Below, in pieces: positions 26,550-33,240 of a stretch of DNA of 64,000 bases. The number at the start of each line of letters is the position of its first letter. Position 1 is the stretch's first letter. The stretch is from Flagellimonas olearia (GTDB lineage: Bacteria > Bacteroidota > Bacteroidia > Flavobacteriales > Flavobacteriaceae). The translations under genes were made by a program, and so were the position numbers. The DNA is taken from the NCBI RefSeq assembly GCF_009184425.1, contig NZ_WELG01000002.1, positions 496,001-560,000 on the forward strand, in the 5' to 3' direction. The notes under the pieces are model-generated. The model was not told where the DNA came from and did no database searches. It saw only the letters and a program-made list of their open reading frames with translations.

Positions 26550-27184
26550 TGGCGAAGAAGGCAAAGTTTTACGTGGTCTGGAAAGGAAAGCGTCCAGGCA
26601 TTTTTGAATCTTGGGACGATTGCAAAGCCCAAATTGAAGGTTTTAAGGGTGCCCAATATAAATCGTTCGCAACCTTTGCCGAGGCCAAAAAAGCCTTTAA
26701 CGGGAACTATTTGGAGTACAAGGGCACATCCAAAGGGAAGTCGGAACTTTCGCCGGAAGAGCTTTTAAAAATCGGGGACCCCAACTACAACTCCATTGCT
26801 GTTGACGCTGCTTCCAGTGGAAATCCCGGAAAAATGGAATACCGCGGAGTGGACACCAAAAGCAAAAGGGTATTGTTCCATCAAGGTCCCTTTGCCGAAG
26901 GCACCAGCAATGTGGGAGAGTTTTTGGCCCTTGTGCATGGTCTTGCCTTTCTTAAAAAACAAAACAGTGACCGAATCCTGTATTCCGATTCCCGGATTGC
27001 CATAGGTTGGGTGCGGAAAAAGAAATGCGGCACCAAACTCAAAAAAGGTCCAAAAAACGCCATTCTTTTTGAACTTATTGAGCGGGCAGAGGATTGGCTC
27101 AAAAAAAACCGCTACGCTACGCCCATCGTAAAATGGGAAACCAAGGCATGGGGTGAAATCCCAGCGGATTTTGGCAGGAAATAG
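26549..27184 (+). CDS. Viroplasmin and RNase H domain protein
   Basis: 211 residues. The N-terminal viroplasmin (caulimovirus-type) domain, about 3-50 (KFYVVWKGKRPGIFESWDDC), binds duplex or hybrid nucleic acid. An RNase HI domain follows at about 75-210, with acidic residues in SIAVDAASSGNPG, GEFLALVHGLAFL and LYSDSRIAIGWV. This is the RNase HI layout with an N-terminal hybrid-binding domain known from many bacteria. It removes RNA from RNA-DNA hybrids. The start codon shares bases with the purN stop. Confidence 0.88.
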   Translation: MAKKAKFYVVWKGKRPGIFESWDDCKAQIEGFKGAQYKSFATFAEAKKAFNGNYLEYKGTSKGKSELSPEELLKIGDPNYNSIAVDAASSGNPGKMEYRGVDTKSKRVLFHQGPFAEGTSNVGEFLALVHGLAFLKKQNSDRILYSDSRIAIGWVRKKKCGTKLKKGPKNAILFELIERAEDWLKKNRYATPIVKWETKAWGEIPADFGRK

Positions 27185-27256
27185 GTTCAAAAAACATCAA
27201 ATCCCCCATTTTTTAAAATTGCGCTTACCATAGTTTAAAATGGAATTGCTATACCG

Positions 27257-27264
27257 TATATTTG
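27257..27264 (+). promoter_or_regulatory. -7 promoter element, TATATTTG
   Basis: Exact TAnnTTTG, 16 bp before the PfkB-kinase start. No matching -33 TTG at 19 bp. Confidence 0.4.
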
Positions 27265-27280
27265 CACCAAAATTCACTGA

Positions 27281-28207
27281 ATGGGCAAATTACTGATTGT
27301 TGGAAGTGTGGCCTTTGATGCTATTGAGACCCCGTTTGGCAAAACGGGCAGGATTTTGGGAGGCGCCGCACCTTTTATTGGATTGGCCGCATCACAGTTC
27401 AACGTAGACGCTGCCATAGTTTCGGTGGTTGGGGACGATTTCCCTCAAACCTATCTGGATTTGCTCAAGGATCGTGACATCGATATTTCAGCCATAGAGG
27501 TGGTACAGGGGGGCAAGACCTTTTACTGGGAGGGCCGATACCACAACGACCTCAATTCCAGGGATACCTTGGTCACTGAACTCAACACCTTAGGCACCTT
27601 CAGCCCAGTTGTTCCCGAAAATTTCAAGAATGCCGATGTGGTCATGTTGGGCAATTTACACCCCAGCACCCAATTGAGTGTAATTAATCAGATGGAAGAA
27701 CGACCAAAACTTATAGCTCTGGACACCATGAATTTTTGGATGGACAATACTTGGGATGAGTTGATGGAAGTTGTTTCACAAATCGATGTGATTACCATAA
27801 ATGATGAAGAGGCAAGACAGATGACCAATGAGTATTCGTTGGTAAAGGCTGCCGCCAAGATCCAGGAGATGGGACCTAAATATGTGGTCATTAAAAAAGG
27901 GGAGCACGGTGCTTTGTTGTTCCATAAAGAGAACATTTTCTTTGCCCCCGCATTGCCTTTGGAGGAAGTTTTTGACCCCACCGGAGCCGGAGATACCTTT
28001 GCAGGTGGTTTTTCAGGATATTTGGCCCAAACAGGGAACATCTCTTTTGAAAATATGAAGAACGCCATTATTCAAGGCTCCAATCTGGCTTCGTTTTGTG
28101 TGGAACGTTTTGGCACCGAACGGATGGCCAAACTGGAGAAACATGAGGTAGATGCCCGTTTGATGCAGTTTAAGGAATTGACACAGTTCAATATTGAATT
28201 AACATAA
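27281..28207 (+). CDS. PfkB-family carbohydrate/nucleoside kinase
   Basis: 308 residues. The ribokinase-type signature 2, with the catalytic Asp in DPTGAGDTFAGGFSG, is at about 225-240. The N-terminus (LLIVGSVAFDAIETPFGKTG) and the glycine-rich GGAAPFIGLAA are typical. The closest relatives in Bacteroidota are annotated as sugar kinases; whether it acts on ribose, adenosine or another substrate cannot be told. It sits between an RNase H gene and purF, and has its own -7 promoter motif and a strong terminator, so it is a single-gene transcript. Confidence 0.85.
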   Translation: MGKLLIVGSVAFDAIETPFGKTGRILGGAAPFIGLAASQFNVDAAIVSVVGDDFPQTYLDLLKDRDIDISAIEVVQGGKTFYWEGRYHNDLNSRDTLVTELNTLGTFSPVVPENFKNADVVMLGNLHPSTQLSVINQMEERPKLIALDTMNFWMDNTWDELMEVVSQIDVITINDEEARQMTNEYSLVKAAAKIQEMGPKYVVIKKGEHGALLFHKENIFFAPALPLEEVFDPTGAGDTFAGGFSGYLAQTGNISFENMKNAIIQGSNLASFCVERFGTERMAKLEKHEVDARLMQFKELTQFNIELT

Positions 28208-28212
28208 ATACC

Positions 28213-28239
28213 CGCCCTGAAAGTTTTTCGGGGCTTTTT
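28213..28239 (+). terminator. Terminator between PfkB kinase and purF
   Basis: GCCCTGAA (28213-28220) pairs with TTCGGGGC (28226-28233) with one wobble, followed by TTTTTA. Confidence 0.8.
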
Positions 28240-28251
28240 ATTTGGTTTATT

Positions 28252-30150
28252 ATGAGTGATGCCATTAAGCACGAATGCGGAATATCACTGATCCGCTTGC
28301 TTAAACCTCTGGAGTACTACAAGGAAAAGTACGGTACAGCTTTTTACGGAGTAAACAAAATGTACCTAATGATGGAGAAGCAGCATAACCGAGGGCAGGA
28401 TGGCGCCGGTTTTGCGAGCATAAAGCTGGACATGAAGGCCGGGGAACGCTACATGAGTCGGGTACGATCCGCGCAACAGCAGCCCATACAGGATATCTTT
28501 GAGCAGATCAATTCGCGAATCAATACCGCCTTCGCTGAACATCCTGAATACGAAAATGACGTACAGCTTCAAAAACAGCATATCCCTTACATTGGTGAGT
28601 TGCTTATGGGGCACGTACGCTATGGCACTTTTGGGAAAAACAGCATAGAAAGTGTACATCCCTTTTTGCGACAGAACAACTGGATGCACCGAAACCTTAT
28701 TGTGGCCGGAAACTTTAACCTGACCAATGTTGACGAACTCTTTGGCAACTTGGTGGAATTGGGGCAACATCCCAAGGAAATGGCGGATACGGTCACCGTT
28801 ATGGAAAAAATTGGTCACTTTTTGGATGATGCCGTGGCCAAGCTCTACAAACAGATCAAAAAAGAAGGGTATAGCAAACGGGAAGCTTCCCCATTGATCG
28901 CAGAGCGATTGAACGTGGCCAAAATATTGCGAAAAGCATCCAAAAACTGGGATGGCGGGTACACCATGGGCGGATTATTAGGCCATGGTGACGCCTTTGT
29001 GGTGCGTGATCCTGCGGGTATCCGTCCTGCTTACTACTATAAAGACGATGAGATTGTTGTAGTGGCCTCGGAACGTCCAGTGATCCAAACCGTTTTCAAC
29101 GTATCCTATGATGATGTGCACGAGTTAGATCCCGGACATGCCATCATTGTGAAAAAAGGAGGCACGGTTGATCTCAAGGAAATCTTGGAACCCACCGAAC
29201 GTAAGGCCTGCTCTTTTGAACGTATCTATTTTTCAAGAGGAAGCGACAAGGAAATTTATCAAGAACGAAAGATGTTGGGGAAACTCGTATTTCCACAAAT
29301 CCTTAAATCCATTGATGATGATTTGACCAATACGGTCTTCTCCTATATTCCCAATACAGCCGAGACCTCTTTCTTTGGAATGGTAAAGGAAGCGCAGAGC
29401 TACCTCAACAAGAAAAAAGAACAACAGATCCTCGCTTTGGGGCCCAATATAACCGGAGAGGAGCTTCATGAAATTTTGGACGTGCGTCCACGTATTGAAA
29501 AAGTGGCCATCAAGGATGCCAAGCTACGGACCTTTATTACCCAAGACAGTAGCCGGGATGATCTCGTGGCCCACGTTTACGACATTTCTTATGGCTCTGT
29601 CAAGGAAAATGACAATTTGGTCATTATAGATGATAGTATTGTTAGGGGAACTACCTTAAAGCGAAGTATCCTAAAAATCTTGGACCGACTTTCTCCCAAA
29701 AAAATCATTGTGGTCTCCTCCGCACCGCAGATACGTTATCCGGATTGTTATGGTATTGACATGGCCAAATTGGAGGATTTTGTGGCCTTTAAAGCTGCCT
29801 TGGCCCTGCATCAAGACCATGGCACCATGGACAAGGTGAAAGAAATTTATGAAAAGTGCTTGACCCAGACCAAGAACAAGGACAAGGATGTGGTCAACTA
29901 CGTCAAGGAATTTTATGCGCCCTTCACCAATGAGCGGGTTTCGAAAAAGATTGCCGAAATCCTCAGTCCAGAGGGTATAAAGGCAGAAGTGGACATTATT
30001 TACCAAACCGTGGAAAACTTACATGAGGCCTGCCCCAAGAATTTAGGCGATTGGTATTTTACCGGGGATTACCCCACTCCAGGAGGAAACAGGGTAGTGA
30101 ACAGGGCCTTTATCAATTTCTACGAAGGGAAAAATGAACGCGCCTATTGA
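28252..30150 (+). CDS. purF: Amidophosphoribosyltransferase, long Bacteroidota form
   Basis: 632 residues, clearly longer than the about 500 of E. coli PurF. It makes phosphoribosylamine from PRPP and glutamine, the first step of purine synthesis. The glutaminase nucleophile is Cys9 in HECGISLI, implying removal of an eight-residue propeptide. The glutaminase domain continues to about 260 (HVRYGTFG, YTMGGLLGHGDAFVVRDPAGIRPA). The PRPP loop is VIIDDSIVRGTTLKRSI. The extra length lies mainly in the C-terminal 120 residues and internal inserts. It is followed by a 650-bp region with three probable small RNA genes. Confidence 0.95.
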   Translation: MSDAIKHECGISLIRLLKPLEYYKEKYGTAFYGVNKMYLMMEKQHNRGQDGAGFASIKLDMKAGERYMSRVRSAQQQPIQDIFEQINSRINTAFAEHPEYENDVQLQKQHIPYIGELLMGHVRYGTFGKNSIESVHPFLRQNNWMHRNLIVAGNFNLTNVDELFGNLVELGQHPKEMADTVTVMEKIGHFLDDAVAKLYKQIKKEGYSKREASPLIAERLNVAKILRKASKNWDGGYTMGGLLGHGDAFVVRDPAGIRPAYYYKDDEIVVVASERPVIQTVFNVSYDDVHELDPGHAIIVKKGGTVDLKEILEPTERKACSFERIYFSRGSDKEIYQERKMLGKLVFPQILKSIDDDLTNTVFSYIPNTAETSFFGMVKEAQSYLNKKKEQQILALGPNITGEELHEILDVRPRIEKVAIKDAKLRTFITQDSSRDDLVAHVYDISYGSVKENDNLVIIDDSIVRGTTLKRSILKILDRLSPKKIIVVSSAPQIRYPDCYGIDMAKLEDFVAFKAALALHQDHGTMDKVKEIYEKCLTQTKNKDKDVVNYVKEFYAPFTNERVSKKIAEILSPEGIKAEVDIIYQTVENLHEACPKNLGDWYFTGDYPTPGGNRVVNRAFINFYEGKNERAY

Positions 30151-30181
30151 CCTATTGGTTTGGAAGCCCTGCCTAGCTATG

Positions 30182-30199
30182 CATTTCATCGATGAAATG
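30182..30199. repeat. 18-bp perfect palindrome upstream of small RNA copy A
   Basis: CATTTCATCGATGAAATG is a perfect palindrome. A sequence matching it at 16 of 18 positions (30569-30586) lies upstream of copy C, and a weaker relative (30373-30387) upstream of copy B. It is not followed by a U-run, so it is unlikely to be the purF terminator. A regulator-binding site for the array is a possible reading. Confidence 0.5.
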
Positions 30200-30241
30200 A
30201 GTAGATTAGCGGGTTTTTATACGATGGGCAAGCTGCAAACC

Positions 30242-30249
30242 TACTTTAG
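30242..30249 (+). promoter_or_regulatory. -7-like element of small RNA copy A, TACTTTAG
   Basis: One mismatch to TAnnTTTG, and exactly 5 nt before the conserved 40-nt block, the same spacing as in copies B and C. No TTG is found 19 bp upstream, so this copy has the weakest promoter of the three. Confidence 0.4.
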
Positions 30250-30253
30250 TGTT

Positions 30254-30330
30254 GCCATAGCATAAGTAGGTTAAGTTCATGGTAAGATTTGGGGCAAAAA
30301 AGGTGGAAATCATTCCACCTTTTTTATTTT
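30254..30330 (+). ncRNA. Probable small RNA gene, tandem copy A
   Basis: Conserved block from 30255 (CCATAGCATAAGTAGG ... ATGGTAAGATTTGGGG) to 30294, shared nearly base for base with copies B and C. It is followed by an intrinsic terminator with a 13-bp stem (30296-30308 with 30313-30325), loop ATCA and a T-rich tail. The 5' part can form a short stem, CCAT with ATGG, around an about 20-nt loop. Expected transcript is about 75 nt. No ORF of use is present. The family is not one I can name; Flavo-1 RNA is a candidate to test. Confidence 0.7.
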
Positions 30331-30400
30331 CCATCTATCCCAAATCAGAAAAAATCAGTCTCAATTTCTTGACATTTATCAATACTGTACCCCGGTTGTA

Positions 30401-30420
30401 CACTTTAACCAATTAAAGTG
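30401..30420. repeat. Hairpin in spacer between copies A and B
   Basis: CACTTTAA (30401-30408) and TTAAAGTG (30413-30420) form an 8-bp perfect inverted repeat with loop CCAA, 55 bp before copy B. No U-run follows. It may be an operator or a chance AT-rich hairpin. Confidence 0.35.
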
Positions 30421-30439
30421 GGTTTCATCTAAAAGCTTG

Positions 30440-30469
30440 TTGGCTAACAGACCCCTTGGCGTACATTTG
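30440..30469 (+). promoter_or_regulatory. Complete promoter of small RNA copy B
   Basis: TTG at 30440-30442, exactly 19 bp, then TACATTTG at 30462-30469, a full match to the Bacteroidota consensus TTG-N19-TAnnTTTG. The conserved RNA block begins at 30475, about where transcription should start. Confidence 0.75.
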
Positions 30470-30473
30470 GAGG

Positions 30474-30549
30474 ACCATAGCATAAGTAGGTTAAGTTCAT
30501 GGTAAGATTTGGGGAAAGAAGGCGGAGCATGCTCCGCCTTCTTTATGTT
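30474..30549 (+). ncRNA. Probable small RNA gene, tandem copy B
   Basis: The conserved block 30475-30514 is identical to copy A over 40 bases. The terminator is a 30-bp perfect palindrome (30515-30544, stem AAAGAAGGCGGAG) whose sequence differs from A and C but keeps 13 pairs and a 4-nt loop. The base before the block is A, allowing ACCAT to pair with ATGGT in the 5' hairpin. It has the best promoter of the three copies. The block starts exactly where transcription would, and the upstream 5 nt are not conserved, which argues that the RNA, not the DNA, is under selection. Confidence 0.75.
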
Positions 30550-30632
30550 TGACAACCAAGGATTTATCCATTTTATCGATGAACTGCATGTTTTCTTTTT
30601 TCTTGAAAAAGCAAAAATTTCTCCAAAACCCT

Positions 30633-30662
30633 TTGTTATTTTACACAATACCAGTATTTTAG
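30633..30662 (+). promoter_or_regulatory. Promoter of small RNA copy C
   Basis: TTG at 30633-30635, exactly 19 bp, then TATTTTAG at 30655-30662, one mismatch to TAnnTTTG. It ends 5 nt before the conserved block at 30668. Confidence 0.65.
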
Positions 30663-30666
30663 TCTC

Positions 30667-30742
30667 GCCATAGCATAAGTAGGTTAAGTTTATGGTAAGA
30701 TTTGGGACGAAAACGGCAGGAGCTTTCCTGCCGTTTTCTATT
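30667..30742 (+). ncRNA. Probable small RNA gene, tandem copy C
   Basis: The conserved block 30668-30706 differs from copies A and B by one C-to-T change (AAGTTTATGG), which adds an A-U pair to the proposed 5' stem, and by a G at the block end. The terminator stem is 30709-30721 with 30726-30738 (GAAAACGGCAGGA), loop GCTT. Stem sequence is unrelated to A and B while its geometry is kept. It ends 20 bp before the terminator of the convergent lipoprotein gene. Confidence 0.72.
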
Positions 30743-30762
30743 GGTGAAAATCCACAACCAAA

Positions 30763-30787
30763 AAAAGGGCTCCCATGCAGCCCTTTT
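30763..30787 (-). terminator. Terminator of the propeller-like lipoprotein gene
   Basis: AAAAGGGCT (30763-30771) pairs with AGCCCTTTT (30779-30787), loop of 7; the A-run before it is a U-run on the minus strand. It lies 14 bp after the lipoprotein stop codon. Confidence 0.75.
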
Positions 30788-30800
30788 AATACTTACTTTT

Positions 30801-32342
30801 TTATTTTACCACAATTCCATTCGCTTCTGAGTCATTTATGGACAATGGCACCTCTTCAATGATCTGGCCGTTCATATCCAACTTCCACATGGTTGCAAAG
30901 GTATCTTTCTGTCCTACTGCATATATGTGATTATCGAAAAGATAAACATCCTCTATGCCGGAATAGACCTCCGCATTACCCAAATCTATACTGGTTACCA
31001 TATTATCCTTAATAATCCATATCATGGCATGTTTTTGATAACCTGGGTCGTAACTCTCTTCGAATCCACCTACGGCCATGCTATTGCCATTGCCAGCTAT
31101 GGAAAGAGCCCTAGCATCACCCGCTCCATCGGTCAATTGATAAAGTTCCCCTTGTTCATCCCAAATTTTTACTACGGAATAGTTTGCATTCTCAATATCT
31201 TCAAATCCAGCTATAAATTTGTGTACCTGACCTTCAATTTCACTCACATAGATACCACGTCCAAAGGCCCCACCACCAAATTGCCCTGGTGCAATGTCTT
31301 GTGATGTATTGGAGCTTGCATTCCAGAGCACACAATTTATTAATTCAGCACTGCTTTCTTGCCCAATAACATATAGTTTCCCATTGTAACTGAATGCATC
31401 CATGGCAAAAGAATTATAGACGTCTTCTGTCAAGTAGGAGGGGTTCCCGTCATTCCATACTGTAGCACGGTTTTCCTCATGGCCTACAAAATACAGGTCC
31501 CCGTTATTGATGGCCACTTCCTCCACTTGAGAGTATGTTTCCAAAGAAAATATCAAATCCTTATTTTTCCATCCTCGTGCATAATAAATCTCAACTCCAA
31601 GTTCATAGCCTCCAACGAATACATCTGACCCTTGAACTTCAATGGATTTCCCTACTGTGGAGTAACCGCCTTCCGCTGGGTAGGAGTATAGTTTTGAACC
31701 GTTTATCCATACTGTAGCTTCATCGTTGTCCTGCCCAACAACAAAAACACTTGGCTCCACGGTAACATCACAAGTTGCGGTTAGTGACCCAATCGTAACC
31801 GTGACCTTTGCCGTGCCTGCTTGCAATGCGGAGATGTTGCCCTGACCATCCACTTGAATCACATCGGCATTGTCCGCATTCCATACTATTACAGGGTCAT
31901 CAAACTCATTGAGATTGGTTATGCTCAACTGGTCGGTATCCAAAGTGCTCAGTTGCAAACTTGTTTTATTGAGCACTATGGATTCGTTAGTGCCATTGGT
32001 AACCGTAAAAGCTGTAGCGCTTGAGGCGGTTTTGTCACCAACCTTTACCGTAATGTTCCCTGTAGTGGCCCCATTGGGAACAGTTACCGTGAGTTTGGTG
32101 GCCGTCGCGGTCTGTATGACTGCCGCTTGCCCGTTGAACTTCACGGTATTGTCCGTCTTTGTGGTGCTAAAGTTTTTTCCGCTGATCTCCACCGTGGTGC
32201 CCACCGGGCCACTGGTGGGTGAAAAGCTGGTGATCTCGGGAGATTGCGGTGTCGGGGTTTCTGGGCCATCATCCTTGCCGCAGGAGAAGACCATTATGGC
32301 CAATGCAAAAGCCAATATTTTTAGGGATGCAATTTTTTTCAT
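30801..32342 (-). CDS. Lipoprotein with IPT/TIG, Ig-like and propeller-like repeats
   Basis: 513 residues. A lipoprotein signal ends at Cys21 (LAIMVFSCGKDD). An IPT/TIG domain follows at about 36-112 (PEITSFSPTSGPVGTTVEIS), then a Ig-like BIG2 domain at about 115-195 (VQGNISALQAGTAKVTVT). From about 200 to the end there are five or more repeats of the type V.G.....A.VW, e.g. DLYFVGHEENRATVWNDG, KLYVIGQESS, HIYAVGQKDTFATMW, which suggests a beta-propeller. Probably exported to the outer membrane. Ligand and role are not known. It is convergent with the small RNA array. Confidence 0.8.
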   Translation of the reverse strand: MKKIASLKILAFALAIMVFSCGKDDGPETPTPQSPEITSFSPTSGPVGTTVEISGKNFSTTKTDNTVKFNGQAAVIQTATATKLTVTVPNGATTGNITVKVGDKTASSATAFTVTNGTNESIVLNKTSLQLSTLDTDQLSITNLNEFDDPVIVWNADNADVIQVDGQGNISALQAGTAKVTVTIGSLTATCDVTVEPSVFVVGQDNDEATVWINGSKLYSYPAEGGYSTVGKSIEVQGSDVFVGGYELGVEIYYARGWKNKDLIFSLETYSQVEEVAINNGDLYFVGHEENRATVWNDGNPSYLTEDVYNSFAMDAFSYNGKLYVIGQESSAELINCVLWNASSNTSQDIAPGQFGGGAFGRGIYVSEIEGQVHKFIAGFEDIENANYSVVKIWDEQGELYQLTDGAGDARALSIAGNGNSMAVGGFEESYDPGYQKHAMIWIIKDNMVTSIDLGNAEVYSGIEDVYLFDNHIYAVGQKDTFATMWKLDMNGQIIEEVPLSINDSEANGIVVK

Positions 32343-32404
32343 GATTCCTTTTTTATGGTTAAAGCATTAAAGAAAAAGGAACTCCATAAAAAAAAAGACC
32401 GCCA

Positions 32405-32439
32405 ATTGACGGATGCCCCATTTGGATTGATGGATGCCT
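32405..32439. repeat. Two 13-bp direct repeats upstream of the lipoprotein gene
   Basis: ATTGACGGATGCC (32405-32417) and ATTGATGGATGCC (32427-32439) differ by one base and start 22 bp apart, two turns of the helix, between the SOD terminator and the lipoprotein start. They could be paired regulator sites. Confidence 0.4.
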
Positions 32440-32460
32440 TTTTCAAGTCAGTTTGAAACA

Positions 32461-32485
32461 AAAAAAACCGCGCAAGATGCGCGGC
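32461..32485 (-). terminator. Terminator of the superoxide dismutase gene
   Basis: CCGCGC (32468-32473) pairs with GCGCGG (32479-32484), loop AAGAT, with a seven-U run on the minus strand. Confidence 0.85.
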
Positions 32486-32512
32486 TTTCCCATATATATT
32501 ATGAATGCGGTC

Positions 32513-33121
32513 TTATTTTCCCGCTTCGTAATTTTCGGATACTTTGTCCCAATTGATCACATTGAAGAATGCCGAAATATAATCGGGTCTTCTGTTTTGG
32601 TAGTTCAAATAGTAGGCATGCTCCCATACATCCAACCCTAAAATGGGCTGTCCGTCACAACCTGTTCCGGGCATAATGGGGTTGTCCTGGTTAGGGGTGG
32701 AGCACACTTCCAACTTTCCTCCCTTGTGCACGCACAACCAGGCCCATCCAGATCCAAAGCGGGTTGCCGCTGCAGCAGCAAACTTTTCCTTAAACCCATC
32801 AAACGATCCAAAAGCGGCATCAATGGCTGCGGCCAAATCGCCAGTTGGGGCACCGCCTCCATTGGGGGACATTACTTCCCAGAAAAGGGAGTGGTTGTAA
32901 AATCCGCCGCCATTGTTTCGAACTGCACCATTGTTCATGTCCAAATTGGACAAAATGTCTTCAATTCCCTTTCCTTCCAAATCTGTTCCCGCGATTGCAT
33001 TGTTCAAATTGTTGGTGTAGCCGTTGTGGTGCTTGGTATGGTGGATCTCCATGGTCCTAGCATCTATATGGGGTTCCAATGCATCGTATGCATACGGTAA
33101 TTTTGGTAATTCAAAAGCCAT
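32513..33121 (-). CDS. sod: Superoxide dismutase, Fe/Mn family
   Basis: 202 residues, the usual length. Metal ligands are visible: His in [15 protein letters not shown] (about 27), His in [13 protein letters not shown] (about 75), and Asp-x3-His in [16 protein letters not shown] (about 160-164). It disproportionates superoxide; no signal peptide is seen, so it is cytoplasmic. Metal choice between Fe and Mn cannot be decided from these residues. It has its own terminator and upstream gap, so it is monocistronic. Confidence 0.96.
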   Translation of the reverse strand: MAFELPKLPYAYDALEPHIDARTMEIHHTKHHNGYTNNLNNAIAGTDLEGKGIEDILSNLDMNNGAVRNNGGGFYNHSLFWEVMSPNGGGAPTGDLAAAIDAAFGSFDGFKEKFAAAAATRFGSGWAWLCVHKGGKLEVCSTPNQDNPIMPGTGCDGQPILGLDVWEHAYYLNYQNRRPDYISAFFNVINWDKVSENYEAGK

Positions 33122-33240
33122 AATTCTTTGTTTTTGTGTTAGTACTTAATTCACGTAAAAATAAGGGTTTTAACAAACATATTCATTTAAAACCATGTTA
33201 AGTTCAGATCGATAATCCGTATTTTGCAATAAAAGTTTTC

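Noticed and set aside
30255-30330. Riboswitch or leader of a downstream gene
   Set aside because: No gene follows on the plus strand; each copy ends in its own terminator and the next genes (30801, 32513) are on the minus strand.
30254-30742. Transposon ends or MITE copies
   Set aside because: The copies are direct, not inverted, lack terminal inverted repeats and target duplications, and their conservation begins at the predicted transcription start.
30255-30744. CRISPR array suggested by three near-identical 40-nt repeats
   Set aside because: The distances between repeats (about 153-180 bp) are far too long for spacers, each repeat runs into a terminator, promoter elements precede each copy, and no cas genes are present.
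32399-32412. Second terminator for superoxide dismutase
   Set aside because: The hairpin has only about five pairs; the stronger hairpin at 32468-32484 is sufficient.
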